A stretch of DNA of 64,000 nt from Pseudomonas wayambapalatensis (GCA_014268975.2 CP077096.1:1944501-2008500), one strand, 5' to 3'; counted from the first letter of the stretch, positions 1-9,294 are shown. Numbers and translations: made by a program. The notes: generated from the sequence alone by a model not told the origin.

Positions 1-1
1 C

Positions 2-424
2 CGCGCCGCGCAGGAGGTGCTGCTGGTGGTGTGCGACGAGCCTACCTCGATCACCGATGCCTACGCCCTGATCAAGTTGCTCAACCGCGATTACGGCATG
101 AATCGCTTCCGCGTCCTGGCCAACATGGCGCAGAGCCCGCAGGAAGGGCGCAACCTGTTCGCCAAGCTGACCAAGGTCACTGACCGCTTCCTCGACGTGG
201 CCCTGCAGTACGTCGGCGCCGTGCCCTACGACGAGTGCGTGCGCAAGGCGGTGCAGAAGCAGCGCGCAGTGTACGAGGCCTTCCCGCGCTCCAAGTGCGC
301 CCTGGCCTTCAAGGCCATTGCGCAGAAGGTCGACAGCTGGCCGCTGCCGGCCAACCCGCGTGGGCACCTGGAGTTCTTCGTCGAGCGCCTGGTGCAGCCT
401 ACCAGTGCGGGGCCGGTGCTATGA
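2..424 (+). CDS. fleN: Flagellar number regulator FleN, C-terminal part
   Basis: The reading frame is open from the left edge of the window, so the start and the Walker A region are missing. The visible 140 residues are the second half of a MinD/ParA-like ATPase and include a CDEPTSITDAYALIK segment typical of FleN/FlhG. In polar-flagellated Pseudomonas FleN restrains the activator FleQ and so keeps flagellar number at one or a few. Its TGA stop overlaps the ATG of fliA (ATGA), which indicates translational coupling. The order fleN-fliA-cheY is the usual one in the genus. The identification rests on this order and on the conserved segment. Confidence 0.9.
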   Translation, partial: RAAQEVLLVVCDEPTSITDAYALIKLLNRDYGMNRFRVLANMAQSPQEGRNLFAKLTKVTDRFLDVALQYVGAVPYDECVRKAVQKQRAVYEAFPRSKCALAFKAIAQKVDSWPLPANPRGHLEFFVERLVQPTSAGPVL

Positions 425-1161
425 ACGCGAGCGGATTCAAGATGTACAGCAAGGCGTCCAAAGACGCCCAGTACGAGCTGGTCGAGCGCTATGCCCCGCT
501 GGTCAAGCGCATCGCCTACCACCTGTTGGCGCGCCTGCCGGCCAACGTGCAGGTCGAGGACCTGATCCAGGCCGGCATGATCGGCCTGCTGGAAGTGGCC
601 AACAAGTACGACGCCAGCAAGGGGGCGAGCTTCGAGACCTATGCCGGCATCCGCATCCGTGGCGCCATGCTCGACGAGGTGCGCAAGGGCGATTGGGCGC
701 CGCGTTCGGTGCACCGCAACACGCGCATGGTCAGTGACGCGATTCGCGCCGTCGAAGCAAGAACCGGTCGTGACGCTAAAGATCACGAGGTTGCTGCCGA
801 ACTCCAATTGAGTCTCGACGATTATTACGGGATTCTGAACGATACCTTGGGCAGCCGCCTGTTCAGTTTCGACGACCTGCTGCAGGACGGTGAACACGAA
901 GGGCTGCACGAGGACGGTGCCAGCGGCCAGGTCGAGCCGTGGCGGGATCTGGAAGACGAACGCTTCCAGGCCGCACTGACCGACGCGATCGCCAACCTGC
1001 CGGAGCGCGAGCGCCTGGTCCTGGCGCTGTACTACGACGAAGAGTTGAACCTCAAGGAAATCGGGGAAGTGCTGGGGGTCAGCGAGTCGCGTGTCAGCCA
1101 GTTGCACAGCCAGTGCGCAGCGCGTCTGCGCAGCCGGTTGGGTGAATGGCGGGCACGGTGA
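421..1161 (+). CDS. fliA: Flagellar sigma factor FliA (sigma-28)
   Basis: This 246-residue sigma-70 family protein directs transcription of late flagellar and chemotaxis genes. The start is the ATG that overlaps the fleN stop, giving an N-terminus beginning MNASGFKMYSK. Region 2 is visible as VEDLIQAGMIGLLE followed by FETYAGIRIRGAMLDEVR. Region 4 lies near the C-terminus (LPERERLVLALYYDEELNLKEIG, then a helix-turn-helix with VSESRVSQLHSQC). The length is normal for the family. A longer reading of the same frame, starting at 235, would lie inside fleN and is not needed. The 92-base gap to cheY probably carries the cheY promoter, but no convincing -35/-10 pair was found there. Confidence 0.95.
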   Translation: MNASGFKMYSKASKDAQYELVERYAPLVKRIAYHLLARLPANVQVEDLIQAGMIGLLEVANKYDASKGASFETYAGIRIRGAMLDEVRKGDWAPRSVHRNTRMVSDAIRAVEARTGRDAKDHEVAAELQLSLDDYYGILNDTLGSRLFSFDDLLQDGEHEGLHEDGASGQVEPWRDLEDERFQAALTDAIANLPERERLVLALYYDEELNLKEIGEVLGVSESRVSQLHSQCAARLRSRLGEWRAR

Positions 1162-1253
1162 ACCCGGGTTCGATGCAGTCGTTTTCCGTGGTGCCGAATT
1201 GATTGAGCGCGCGCTTGCCAGACGAGCGCGTTTAAGACTGCTTGGAGGTCTAA

Positions 1254-1640
1254 TTGAACAAAGATATGAAAATCCTCATCGTTGACGACTTCTCGACGAT
1301 GCGGCGGATCATCAAGAACCTGTTGCGTGATCTGGGCTTCACCAACACCGACGAGGCCGACGATGGCACCACGGCCCTGCCGATGCTCGAAAGCGGTCAT
1401 TACGACTTCCTGGTGACCGACTGGAACATGCCCGGCATGTCCGGTATCGACCTGCTGCGCAAGGTACGTGCCCACGACCGTCTCAAGGGCATGCCGGTCC
1501 TGATGGTGACCGCCGAGGCCAAGCGCGACCAGATCATCGAAGCGGCCCAGGCCGGCGTCAACGGCTACGTGGTCAAGCCTTTCACCGCGCAGGTACTCAA
1601 AGAAAAGATCGAGAAGATCTTCGAACGCGTCAACGGCTGA
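1254..1640 (+). CDS. cheY: Chemotaxis response regulator CheY
   Basis: This is a single receiver domain of about 124-128 residues. When phosphorylated by CheA it binds the flagellar switch and changes rotation. The acidic pair and phospho-acceptor are visible (ILIVDDFSTMRR near the start, then FLVTDWNMPGM), as are the conserved Thr (VTAEAK) and Lys (VVKPF). The start is a choice between TTG at 1254 and ATG at 1266. GGAGG at 1244-1248 lies 5 bases before the TTG and 17 before the ATG, so the TTG start is preferred, although many homologues are annotated from the MKILIVDD methionine. cheZ follows at once. Confidence 0.94.
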   Translation: MNKDMKILIVDDFSTMRRIIKNLLRDLGFTNTDEADDGTTALPMLESGHYDFLVTDWNMPGMSGIDLLRKVRAHDRLKGMPVLMVTAEAKRDQIIEAAQAGVNGYVVKPFTAQVLKEKIEKIFERVNG

Positions 1641-1658
1641 GCCATGTCTGGGGGCGCT

Positions 1659-2447
1659 ATGGAATCAAGAAACGATTCTCTGGGGGAGTTCGAGTCGACC
1701 CTGAAGAAGCACGCCGAGCAGCTGGTGCAAAGCCTGGAGCGCGGCCAGTTCGGCGAGGCGGTGCAGCTGATCCACCAGCTCAACCAGACCCGTGACCGTG
1801 GCCTTTACCAGGAGGTCGGCAAGCTCACCCGCGAGCTGCACAGCGCCATCGTCAGTTTCCAGATCGATCCGCGCATGCCGCAGGCCGAGGAAGTGTCGCA
1901 GATCACCGACGCCACCGAACGGCTGTCCTACGTGGTCCGGCTGACCGAGAACGCGGCCAATCGCACCATGGACCTGGTCGAGCAGAGCACGCCGGTGCTC
2001 AACGACCTGGCGAGCGAGGCCCAGACCTTGTCCGTCGACTGGCAGCGCTTCATGCGTCGCGAGGTGGCGGCGCCGGAGTTTCGTGAGCTGGTCAAGCGCG
2101 TCGACAGTTTCCTGACGCACAGCGCCGAAGGTAACCGCAAGGTGGCCGGCCACCTCAACGATATTCTCCTGGCTCAGGACTATCAGGACCTGACCGGGCA
2201 GGTGATCAAGCGGGTGACCGCACTGGTCACCGAAGTCGAAAGCAATCTGCTCAAGCTCGTGTTGATGGCCAGTCAAGTCGACCGCTTTGCCGGTATCGAA
2301 CATGACCACGATCAATTGCGTGCTGAAAAAGATGAAGAAAAACATCCAACTCGGGGTGAAGGTCCGCAGATTCATGCCGATAAGCGTGAAGACGTCGTGT
2401 CCGGTCAGGACGATGTCGATGATCTGCTGTCCAGCCTGGGTTTTTAG
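1659..2447 (+). CDS. cheZ: CheY-phosphate phosphatase CheZ
   Basis: CheZ removes phosphate from CheY and so ends the signal. The protein is mostly helical. The core includes LNDILLAQDYQDLTGQVIKR, in which the Asp and Gln of the QDYQDLTGQ stretch are the residues expected to attack CheY-P. The C-terminus ends DVDDLLSSLGF, the short CheY-binding tail. ATG at 1659 (MESRNDS) gives 262 residues, the usual Pseudomonas length. ATG at 1644 would add five residues and has no ribosome-binding sequence, whereas a G-rich run lies before 1659. The gene lies between cheY and cheA in one operon. Confidence 0.93.
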   Translation: MESRNDSLGEFESTLKKHAEQLVQSLERGQFGEAVQLIHQLNQTRDRGLYQEVGKLTRELHSAIVSFQIDPRMPQAEEVSQITDATERLSYVVRLTENAANRTMDLVEQSTPVLNDLASEAQTLSVDWQRFMRREVAAPEFRELVKRVDSFLTHSAEGNRKVAGHLNDILLAQDYQDLTGQVIKRVTALVTEVESNLLKLVLMASQVDRFAGIEHDHDQLRAEKDEEKHPTRGEGPQIHADKREDVVSGQDDVDDLLSSLGF

Positions 2448-2459
2448 GGAGCACGTTTA

Positions 2460-4691
2460 ATGAGCTTCGGCGCCGATGAAGAAATCCTTCAGGATTTCCT
2501 GGTAGAAGCCGGCGAAATCCTCGAGCAACTGTCCGAGCAACTGGTCGAGCTGGAAAGCCGACCTGACGATGCGGACCTGCTCAATGCGATCTTTCGCGGT
2601 TTTCACACTGTAAAAGGGGGCGCCGGCTTCCTTCAGCTCAATGAGTTGGTGGAGTGCTGCCACATTGCCGAGAACGTCTTCGACATCCTGCGCAAGGGAG
2701 AGCGCAGGGTCGATGCCGAACTGATGGATGTGGTGCTCGAAGCGCTGGATACGGTCAACAGCATGTTTGGCCAGGTTCGCGAGCGCAGCGACATCACCCC
2801 GGCCACGCCAGAGCTGCTCGCCGCGCTGTCGCGCCTGGCCGAACCGGCCAGCGCCGATGCCGTGGCACCGGTTGTCGTGGCCGCGGCCGTCGTCGAGGCA
2901 CCGGCTGCCGAGGCGGACATCACCGATACCGAATTCGAACAACTGCTCGATTCCCTCGACGCGGTCAAGGCCCAGGCCGAGGCGGCCGAGCAGTCGCAGG
3001 GCGAAGCCGTTTCCGGCAGCGCTGACGAGATCACCGACGCCGAGTTCGAATCGCTGCTCGACCAGTTGCATGGCAAGGGTCAGTTCTCGCCGGAAGTCGC
3101 GGCGAGCGAGCCGGAGGCTGCAGTCGCGGCGCCGGCCGGTGACGAGATCACCGACGAAGAGTTCGAGGCGCTGCTCGACCAGTTGCATGGCAAGGGCGCT
3201 TTTGCCGCCGATGCACTGCCGAGCGTCGAAGCCACCGCCAGCACTGCCACTGCACCGGCGGCCGAACCTGTCGGCGACCATATCACCGACAACGAGTTCG
3301 AGGCCCTGCTGGACCAACTGCATGGCAAGGGCAAGTTCAGTGGCGATGCCGTTGCGGCTGAAGCGCCTGCCGTTGCCGTGGCGGCCGCACCTGCTGCCAA
3401 GGCCGAAAGCAAACCCGTCGCCAAACCGGCGCCTGCACCCGCGCCAGCCGCCAAGCCTGCCGCCGCTGCGGCCCCGGCACGCGCTGCAGCCCCGGCTGCC
3501 GACAAGCACGGCGCCAGCGAGGCGGAAACCACGGTGCGGGTCGATACCGCGCGCCTGGATGAAATCATGAACATGGTCGGCGAGCTGGTGCTGGTGCGTA
3601 ACCGCCTGGTGCGCCTGGGCCTGAACAGCGGCGACGAGGCCATGTCCAAGGCCGTGTCCAACCTGGACGTGGTCACCGCCGACTTGCAGACCGCGGTCAT
3701 GAAGACCCGCATGCAGCCGATCAAGAAGGTCTTCGGCCGCTTCCCGCGCCTGGTGCGCGACCTGGCCCGCCAGCTCAAGAAAGAAATCAACCTGGAGCTG
3801 GTCGGCGAAGAGACCGACCTGGACAAGAACCTGGTCGAGGCCCTGGCCGACCCGCTGGTGCACTTGGTGCGCAACGCGGTCGACCATGGCGTCGAGACCC
3901 CCGAAGAGCGCGAGGCCTCCGGCAAGGCGCGCACCGGTCGGGTGGTCCTGTCGGCGGAGCAGGAGGGTGACCACATCCTGCTGTCGATCTCCGACGACGG
4001 CAAGGGCATGGACCCGAACGTCCTGCGCGCCAAGGCGGTCGAGAAGGGCCTGATGGACAAGGATGCAGCCGACCGCCTGAGTGAGTCGGATTGCTACAAC
4101 CTGATCTTCGCTCCGGGCTTCTCGACCAAGACCGAGATTTCCGACGTGTCCGGCCGCGGTGTGGGCATGGATGTGGTGAAGACCAAGATTTCCCAGCTCA
4201 ACGGCTCGATCAACATCTTCTCGGCCAAGGGCCAGGGCTCGAAGATCATCATCAAGGTGCCACTGACGCTGGCAATCATGCCGACGCTGATGGTGATGCT
4301 GGGCAACCAGGCGTTCGCGTTCCCGCTGGTCAACGTCAACGAGATCTTCCACCTCGACCTGTCGCGCACCAACGTGGTCGATGGCCAGGAAGTGGTGATC
4401 GTGCGCGACAAGGCGCTGCCGCTGTTCTACCTCAAGCGCTGGCTGGTTCAGGACCAGCAGCATGAGGAGCAGCTCGAAGGGCATGTGGTGATCCTGTCGG
4501 TCGGCACTCAGCGTATCGGCTTCGTGGTCGACCAGCTGGTGGGCCAGGAAGAGGTGGTGATCAAGCCGCTGGGCAAGATGCTGCAGGGCACCCCGGGCAT
4601 GTCCGGCGCCACCATCACCGGTGACGGTCGTATCGCGCTGATCCTCGACGTCCCGAGCATGCTCAAGCGTTACGCCGCCCGGCGTATTTGA
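2460..4691 (+). CDS. cheA: Chemotaxis histidine kinase CheA
   Basis: CheA is the kinase of the polar chemoreceptor array and passes phosphate to CheY and CheB. The Hpt domain is at residues 1-110, with the phospho-His at about 49 in FRGFHTVKGGAGF. A long Ala/Pro-rich linker (about 130-345) contains four copies of an ITDxEFExLLDxL motif, listed separately. The dimerisation helices begin near MNMVGELVLVRNRL, the kinase domain shows HLVRNAVDHGVE (N box), DDGKGMD and GRGVGMDVV (G boxes), and the C-terminal CheW-like domain contains RIGFVVDQLVGQEE. At 743 residues it is longer than E. coli CheA (654), chiefly because of the linker. No clear CheY-binding P2 fold was recognised between the Hpt domain and the dimer helices. 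Confidence 0.95.
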   Translation: MSFGADEEILQDFLVEAGEILEQLSEQLVELESRPDDADLLNAIFRGFHTVKGGAGFLQLNELVECCHIAENVFDILRKGERRVDAELMDVVLEALDTVNSMFGQVRERSDITPATPELLAALSRLAEPASADAVAPVVVAAAVVEAPAAEADITDTEFEQLLDSLDAVKAQAEAAEQSQGEAVSGSADEITDAEFESLLDQLHGKGQFSPEVAASEPEAAVAAPAGDEITDEEFEALLDQLHGKGAFAADALPSVEATASTATAPAAEPVGDHITDNEFEALLDQLHGKGKFSGDAVAAEAPAVAVAAAPAAKAESKPVAKPAPAPAPAAKPAAAAAPARAAAPAADKHGASEAETTVRVDTARLDEIMNMVGELVLVRNRLVRLGLNSGDEAMSKAVSNLDVVTADLQTAVMKTRMQPIKKVFGRFPRLVRDLARQLKKEINLELVGEETDLDKNLVEALADPLVHLVRNAVDHGVETPEEREASGKARTGRVVLSAEQEGDHILLSISDDGKGMDPNVLRAKAVEKGLMDKDAADRLSESDCYNLIFAPGFSTKTEISDVSGRGVGMDVVKTKISQLNGSINIFSAKGQGSKIIIKVPLTLAIMPTLMVMLGNQAFAFPLVNVNEIFHLDLSRTNVVDGQEVVIVRDKALPLFYLKRWLVQDQQHEEQLEGHVVILSVGTQRIGFVVDQLVGQEEVVIKPLGKMLQGTPGMSGATITGDGRIALILDVPSMLKRYAARRI
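2916..3341 (+). repeat. Four-copy motif repeat in the CheA linker
   Basis: Four in-frame copies of the module ITDxEFExLLDxLxGKG begin at CheA residues of about 153, 190, 229 and 274, separated by 15-25 residue Ala/Val/Glu-rich spacers. The last three copies are nearly identical (EFE-LLDQLHGKG); the first keeps ITDTEFEQLLDSLD but has lost the HGKG end. The pattern suggests short linear docking sites on a flexible tether. Vibrio CheA uses a linker segment to bind ParP, and a parP gene lies downstream here, so a ParP- or CheY-binding role is possible but inferred. Confidence 0.8.
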
Positions 4692-4736
4692 TTTCGGCGG
4701 CGCGACCTGGCGGTTGCGCCGCCTAATGGAGTGTTT

Positions 4737-5858
4737 ATGGCAGTCAAGGTCCTGGTGGTGGATGATTCCGGTTTCTTCCGCCGCCGTGTCTCGGAAATCC
4801 TCTCGGCGGACCCGACCATCCAGGTGGTCGGCACCGCGACCAACGGCAAGGAAGCGATCGACCAGGCGCTGGCGCTCAAGCCTGATGTGATCACCATGGA
4901 CTACGAGATGCCGATGATGGACGGCATTACCGCCGTGCGGCACATCATGCAGCGCTGCCCGACGCCGGTCCTGATGTTCTCTTCGCTCACCCACGAAGGC
5001 GCGCGTGTCACCCTCGATGCGCTGGACGCAGGGGCGGTCGATTACCTGCCGAAGAACTTCGAGGATATTTCGCGTAACCCCGAGAAGGTCAAGCAGATGC
5101 TGTGCGAGAAGGTCCACACCATCTCGCGCAGCAATCGCCGTTTCAGCAGTTTCGCCAGTCACGCGCCAAGCCCGGTTGCCAGTGCCGCGCCCAGCACCAG
5201 CCATGCTCCGACCAGCACCCTGGGCAGCACTGCCCCGGTTCGTGCTGCGGCACCGGTGCGCGCCGCAGCCAGCCATTCGCCGACGCCCAAGCGCAAGCCC
5301 TACAAGCTGGTGGCGATCGGGACCTCCACAGGTGGCCCGGTGGCCCTGCAGCGGGTGCTGACGCAACTGCCCGCCAGCTTCCCGGCACCCATCGTGCTGA
5401 TCCAGCACATGCCGGCGGCGTTCACCAAGGCCTTTGCCGAGCGCCTCGACAAGCTGTGCAAGATCAGCGTCAAGGAGGCCGAGGACGGTGATGTGCTGCG
5501 TCCAGGCCTTGCACTGCTGGCCCCGGGAGGCAAGCAGATGATGGTCGATGGCCGTGGCACGGTGAAGATCCTGCCGGGTGACGAACGCCTGAACTACAAA
5601 CCCTGCGTAGACATCACCTTCGGCTCGGCGGCCAAGACCTACGGTGACAAGGTGCTTTCGGTCGTGCTGACCGGCATGGGCGCCGACGGACGCGAAGGTG
5701 CTCGCCTGCTCAAGCAGGGCGGCAGCACCGTATGGGCCCAGGACGAGGCGAGCTGCGTGATCTACGGCATGCCCATGGCCATCGTCAAGGCCAACCTGGC
5801 TGACGCCGTGTACAGCCTGGACGAGATCGGCAAGCACCTCGTAGAGGCCTGTGTCTGA
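4737..5858 (+). CDS. cheB: Chemotaxis methylesterase CheB
   Basis: CheB demethylates chemoreceptors and deamidates their glutamines during adaptation. The N-terminal receiver domain shows [12 protein letters not shown] and the phospho-acceptor in [13 protein letters not shown]. After a Ser/Ala/Pro-rich linker (about 140-190), the esterase domain has the catalytic Ser in GTSTGGP, the His in IQHMP and the Asp in [15 protein letters not shown] at 4728-4731 sits 5 bases before the ATG at 4737, so this start is preferred over a GTG two codons earlier. The TGA stop shares its A with the motC start. Length is 373 residues, normal for the family. Confidence 0.95.
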   Translation: MAVKVLVVDDSGFFRRRVSEILSADPTIQVVGTATNGKEAIDQALALKPDVITMDYEMPMMDGITAVRHIMQRCPTPVLMFSSLTHEGARVTLDALDAGAVDYLPKNFEDISRNPEKVKQMLCEKVHTISRSNRRFSSFASHAPSPVASAAPSTSHAPTSTLGSTAPVRAAAPVRAAASHSPTPKRKPYKLVAIGTSTGGPVALQRVLTQLPASFPAPIVLIQHMPAAFTKAFAERLDKLCKISVKEAEDGDVLRPGLALLAPGGKQMMVDGRGTVKILPGDERLNYKPCVDITFGSAAKTYGDKVLSVVLTGMGADGREGARLLKQGGSTVWAQDEASCVIYGMPMAIVKANLADAVYSLDEIGKHLVEACV

Positions 5859-6598
5859 TGGATGTTCTCAGCGTTATCGGCCTGATCCTGGCGTTCGTCG
5901 CCATCGTCGGTGGCAACTTCCTTGAAGGCGGGCATGTCGGCGCGCTGCTCAACGGCCCGGCCGGGCTGATCGTGATCGGCGGCACCCTGGCCGCAGCGCT
6001 GCTGCAGTCGCCGCTGTCGGCGTTCAAGCGTGCGTTGCAGATCCTGCGCTGGATCTTCTTCCCGCCACGGGTCGATCTGGCCGGCGGTATCGACCGTGTC
6101 GTCAACTGGAGCCTGACCGCGCGCAAGGAAGGCCTGCTGGGGCTGGAGGGCGTCGCCGATGCCGAACCGGACCCGTACGCACGCAAAGGTTTGCAGCTGC
6201 TGGTCGATGGCGCTGAGCCTGAGTCGATCCGCAGCATTCTGGAGGTCGATTTCCTCACCCAGGAGAGCCGTGACATCCAGGCGGCCAAGGTCTTCGAGAG
6301 CATGGGCGGCTACGCGCCGACCATCGGCATCATCGGTGCGGTGATGGGCTTGATCCATGTGATGGGCAACCTGGCAGACCCGTCGCAACTGGGTAACGGC
6401 ATTGCCGTGGCCTTCGTCGCCACCATCTATGGTGTGGCCAGTGCCAACCTGATCCTGCTGCCGGTGGCCAACAAGCTCAAGGCCATCGTCATGCGCCAGT
6501 CGCGTTATCGCGAGATGCTGCTCGAGGGGCTGCTGTCGATCGCCGAAGGCGAGAACCCACGCTCGATCGAGCTGAAGCTGCAAGGCTTCATGGAGTAA
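5858..6598 (+). CDS. motC: Flagellar stator protein MotC (MotA type)
   Basis: This 246-residue inner-membrane protein is a MotA/TolQ/ExbB-family stator subunit. Hydrophobic segments are seen at about residues 1-20 and 35-55, and again near GYAPTIGIIGAVMGLIHVM and IAVAFVATIYGVASANLILL. The segment between the second and third pairs is the cytoplasmic torque-generating loop. Together with MotD it forms the second Pseudomonas stator, which is used for swarming. The gene overlaps cheB by one base and is followed 3 bases later by motD, so the two subunits are translated together. Confidence 0.93.
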   Translation: MDVLSVIGLILAFVAIVGGNFLEGGHVGALLNGPAGLIVIGGTLAAALLQSPLSAFKRALQILRWIFFPPRVDLAGGIDRVVNWSLTARKEGLLGLEGVADAEPDPYARKGLQLLVDGAEPESIRSILEVDFLTQESRDIQAAKVFESMGGYAPTIGIIGAVMGLIHVMGNLADPSQLGNGIAVAFVATIYGVASANLILLPVANKLKAIVMRQSRYREMLLEGLLSIAEGENPRSIELKLQGFME

Positions 6599-6601
6599 GC
6601 C

Positions 6602-7489
6602 ATGCGTCGTCGTCGCCATACCGAGGAGCACGAGAACCACGAGCGCTGGCTGGTCTCGTACGCTGACTTCATCACCTTGCTGTTCGCCTTTTTCGTGGTG
6701 ATGTACTCGATCTCCTCGATCAACGAGGGCAAGTACAAGGTCATTTCCCAGGCGCTGATCGGGGTGTTCAACGACCCCGAGCGCAGCCTCAAGCCGATCC
6801 CGATCGGCGATGAACGTCCGCTGACGATCAAGCCGGCAGAACCCTTGATCAAGGACAGTGACCAGGTCGATGCGGGCCTGGGGCAGACCAGCGTCGATCC
6901 GCTCAAGACCATCACCGACCAGGTGGACGATGCCTTCGGCGACCTGATCAAGTCGAACCAGATGACCGTGCGTGGCAATGAGCTGTGGGTGGAGATCGAA
7001 CTCAACTCGGCCTTGTTGTTCGGCAGCGGCGACGCCATGCCCAGCGATATCGCCTTCGAGATCATCGAGAAGGTGGCCAGGATTCTCAAACCCTTCGCCA
7101 ACCCGGTGCATGTCGAAGGCTTCACCGACAATCTGCCGATCCGTACCGCCCAGTACCCGACCAACTGGGAACTGTCCTCGGCGCGGGCCGCGAGCATCGT
7201 GCGGCTGCTGGCGATGGAAGGGGTGAACCCGGCGCGCATGGCCTCGGTGGGTTACGGCGAGTATCAGCCGGTCGCCAGCAACGATACCGCTGACGGCCGG
7301 GCGCGCAACCGCCGGGTCGTGCTGGTGATTTCGCGCAACCTCGAGGTGCGCCGCAGCCTGACTGGCTCCGGCAGTGCCAATGCCACCCCGGACGCGGCGT
7401 TGCGCCGTGCTGGCACACAAAGTGCACCAGCTACGCCAGCCACGACGGTCGGGAGCAATCCCGTCAAATCTCCGTCACCGAATCTATAA
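6602..7489 (+). CDS. motD: Flagellar stator protein MotD (MotB type)
   Basis: MotD is the peptidoglycan-anchored partner of MotC. It has a short basic N-terminus (MRRRRHTEEHENHERW), one transmembrane helix containing the stator Asp in SYADFITLLFAFFVVMYS, a periplasmic linker, and an OmpA-like peptidoglycan-binding domain with VEGFTDNLPI and NRRVVLVI. The last 45 residues are Ser/Ala/Pro-rich and look disordered. Length (295 residues) fits MotD. About 50 bases separate it from parC. Confidence 0.93.
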   Translation: MRRRRHTEEHENHERWLVSYADFITLLFAFFVVMYSISSINEGKYKVISQALIGVFNDPERSLKPIPIGDERPLTIKPAEPLIKDSDQVDAGLGQTSVDPLKTITDQVDDAFGDLIKSNQMTVRGNELWVEIELNSALLFGSGDAMPSDIAFEIIEKVARILKPFANPVHVEGFTDNLPIRTAQYPTNWELSSARAASIVRLLAMEGVNPARMASVGYGEYQPVASNDTADGRARNRRVVLVISRNLEVRRSLTGSGSANATPDAALRRAGTQSAPATPATTVGSNPVKSPSPNL

Positions 7490-7539
7490 AACCGTTCCCG
7501 GCGGGACATTTCGCCCATGCTGGGAGGAAGCAACGCACG

Positions 7540-8328
7540 ATGAGAGTCTGGGCAGTAGCCAATCAAAAAGGTGGCGTCGGCAAGACCACCACTACCATCG
7601 CCCTGGCCGGCCTGCTGGCCGAGGCGGGCAAGCGCGTGGTCGTCGTCGACCTCGACCCGCACGGCTCGATGACCAGCTATTTCGGGCACAATCCCGACGC
7701 TCTGGAGCACAGCTGCTACGACCTGTTCCTGCACAAGGGCGTGGTGCCCGAAGGGCTGCCGGGGCAATTGCTGCTGCCGACCAGCCATGAGCGCATTTCG
7801 CTGCTGCCTTCGAGCACTGCACTGGCGGTGCTGGAGCGCCAGTCGCCGGGCCAGAATGGCCTGGGCCTGGTAATCGCCAAGAGTTTGGCGCAGCTGTGGC
7901 AGGATTTCGACTTTGCCCTGATCGACAGCCCGCCCTTGCTGGGCGTACTGATGGTCAACGCCCTGGCGGCCAGCCAGCAACTGGTGATCCCGGTGCAGAC
8001 CGAGTTCCTCGCGGTCAAGGGCCTGGAGCGCATGGTCGGCACCCTGGCGATGATCAACCGTTCACGCAAGCAGGCACTGCCCTTCCAGATCGTCCCGACC
8101 TTGTTCGACCGCCGCACCCAGGCCTCGCTCGGCACGCTCAAAGTGCTGCGCGACACCTACGGCGAGCAGGTCTGGCAAGGTTATATTCCGGTCGACACGC
8201 GCCTGCGCGATGCCAGCCGCAACGGTGTCACGCCCTCGCAGTTCGACGGCAAGAGCCGCGGTGTGACCGCCTACCGGGCGCTGCTCAAGCACCTGCTGAC
8301 GTACCGCAACGCATTGCAGGTGGCCTGA
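7540..8328 (+). CDS. parC: Chemotaxis-array positioning ATPase ParC (MinD/ParA family)
   Basis: This 262-residue ParA-like ATPase starts with a deviant Walker A motif (NQKGGVGKTTTT) and has the switch region VDLDPHGSMTSYFG and a Walker B-like FALIDSPPLLG. It is not a plasmid partition protein. Its place inside a che operon, directly before a CheW-domain gene, matches ParC, which recruits the chemoreceptor array to the cell pole in Vibrio and Pseudomonas. GGAGG at 7523-7527 is rather far (12 bases) from the ATG. The stop overlaps the start of the next gene (TGATG). Confidence 0.88.
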   Translation: MRVWAVANQKGGVGKTTTTIALAGLLAEAGKRVVVVDLDPHGSMTSYFGHNPDALEHSCYDLFLHKGVVPEGLPGQLLLPTSHERISLLPSSTALAVLERQSPGQNGLGLVIAKSLAQLWQDFDFALIDSPPLLGVLMVNALAASQQLVIPVQTEFLAVKGLERMVGTLAMINRSRKQALPFQIVPTLFDRRTQASLGTLKVLRDTYGEQVWQGYIPVDTRLRDASRNGVTPSQFDGKSRGVTAYRALLKHLLTYRNALQVA

Positions 8329-9227
8329 TGAACCGCGCTCCGCAGATCACCAGCAAGCCGCAACTCGCCCTGCAGTCCTACCTCGACGGTCTGTTGCAGG
8401 AAGCCACTGAACCGGCCTCGGTGCCCGAGGCGCCGCTGCCGGTTGCGCAGGCAGAGGCACCTGAGCCCAGCGACGAATTCGCCGCGGCCGTGCGCGAAGA
8501 GCAGGCCCGTGATGCGCGCCGCGAACCCGCGTCGGTGGTAGCGCTCAAGCCGTTCGCCGAGCCTGTGGCCAATGTCCTGCCCACGGTGTTGCCGCCGGTG
8601 CAGCCGGTGGTCAGCATGGTCGACGACCAGGTGCTGGCCGAGGCGGCCATCCCGGTGCTGACCGAAGCACAGACCATCGAGCCGGTCGCACCGCTGGTCG
8701 AAGTTCACCTGCCGGCGCCTGCTGCACCGGTTCCACCGGCCACCGCCGATGGTCGTCCGGCCTGGGCAGCGGAGCCTTTCGAATGCCTGCTGTTCGACGT
8801 GGCCGGGCTGACCCTGGCGGTGCCGCTGGTGTGCCTGGGCTCGATCTACAGCCTGGCCGGCCAGGAGCTCACGCCGCTGTTCGGCCAACCGGACTGGTTC
8901 CTCGGCATCCTCAGTTGCCAGGCCGGCAACCTGAAGGTGCTGGACACCGCGCGTTGGGTCATGCCAGACCGCTACCGTGACGATTTCCGTCAAGGCCTGC
9001 AGTACGTGATTTCCGTGCAGGGCTACGAGTGGGGGCTGGCGGTGCATCAGGTCAGCCGCTCGCTGCGCCTGGATCCGGCCGAGATCAAGTGGCGCAGCCA
9101 GCGTGGCCAGCGCCCGTGGTTGGCCGGTACGGTGATCGAACACATGTGTGCCTTGCTCGACGTTGCCGAGCTGGCCGAATTGATCGCCAGCGGTGCGGTC
9201 AAGCAGATGAATACCAAACACAACTGA
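8328..9227 (+). CDS. parP: CheW-domain protein ParP
   Basis: The 299-residue product has a disordered N-terminal half (about 1-145) rich in Pro, Ala, Val and Glu, and a C-terminal CheW-like domain starting near ECLLFDVAGLTLAVPLVCLG. In Vibrio, ParP links ParC to the array through an array-integration domain that binds CheA and receptors. Position, architecture and the one-base overlap with parC support the same role. It is too long and too divergent to be the main CheW, which is encoded by the next gene. Confidence 0.85.
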   Translation: MNRAPQITSKPQLALQSYLDGLLQEATEPASVPEAPLPVAQAEAPEPSDEFAAAVREEQARDARREPASVVALKPFAEPVANVLPTVLPPVQPVVSMVDDQVLAEAAIPVLTEAQTIEPVAPLVEVHLPAPAAPVPPATADGRPAWAAEPFECLLFDVAGLTLAVPLVCLGSIYSLAGQELTPLFGQPDWFLGILSCQAGNLKVLDTARWVMPDRYRDDFRQGLQYVISVQGYEWGLAVHQVSRSLRLDPAEIKWRSQRGQRPWLAGTVIEHMCALLDVAELAELIASGAVKQMNTKHN

Positions 9228-9294
9228 ATCGGCGCCGCAGCTGCCGCGGCGACAACGAGCACACCGCCAACGGCGGATTGAGAGGGCTAGGGGA

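Noticed and set aside
2457..5837. A 1,126-codon open frame on the minus strand
   Set aside because: It is exactly antisense to cheA and cheB, has His/Gln/Arg-rich low-complexity translation and no domain. It results from strong G/C third-position bias of the real genes.
7540..8328. Plasmid partition locus (ParA)
   Set aside because: The ATPase is embedded in a che operon and followed by a CheW-domain gene; no parB or parS-like repeats are present.
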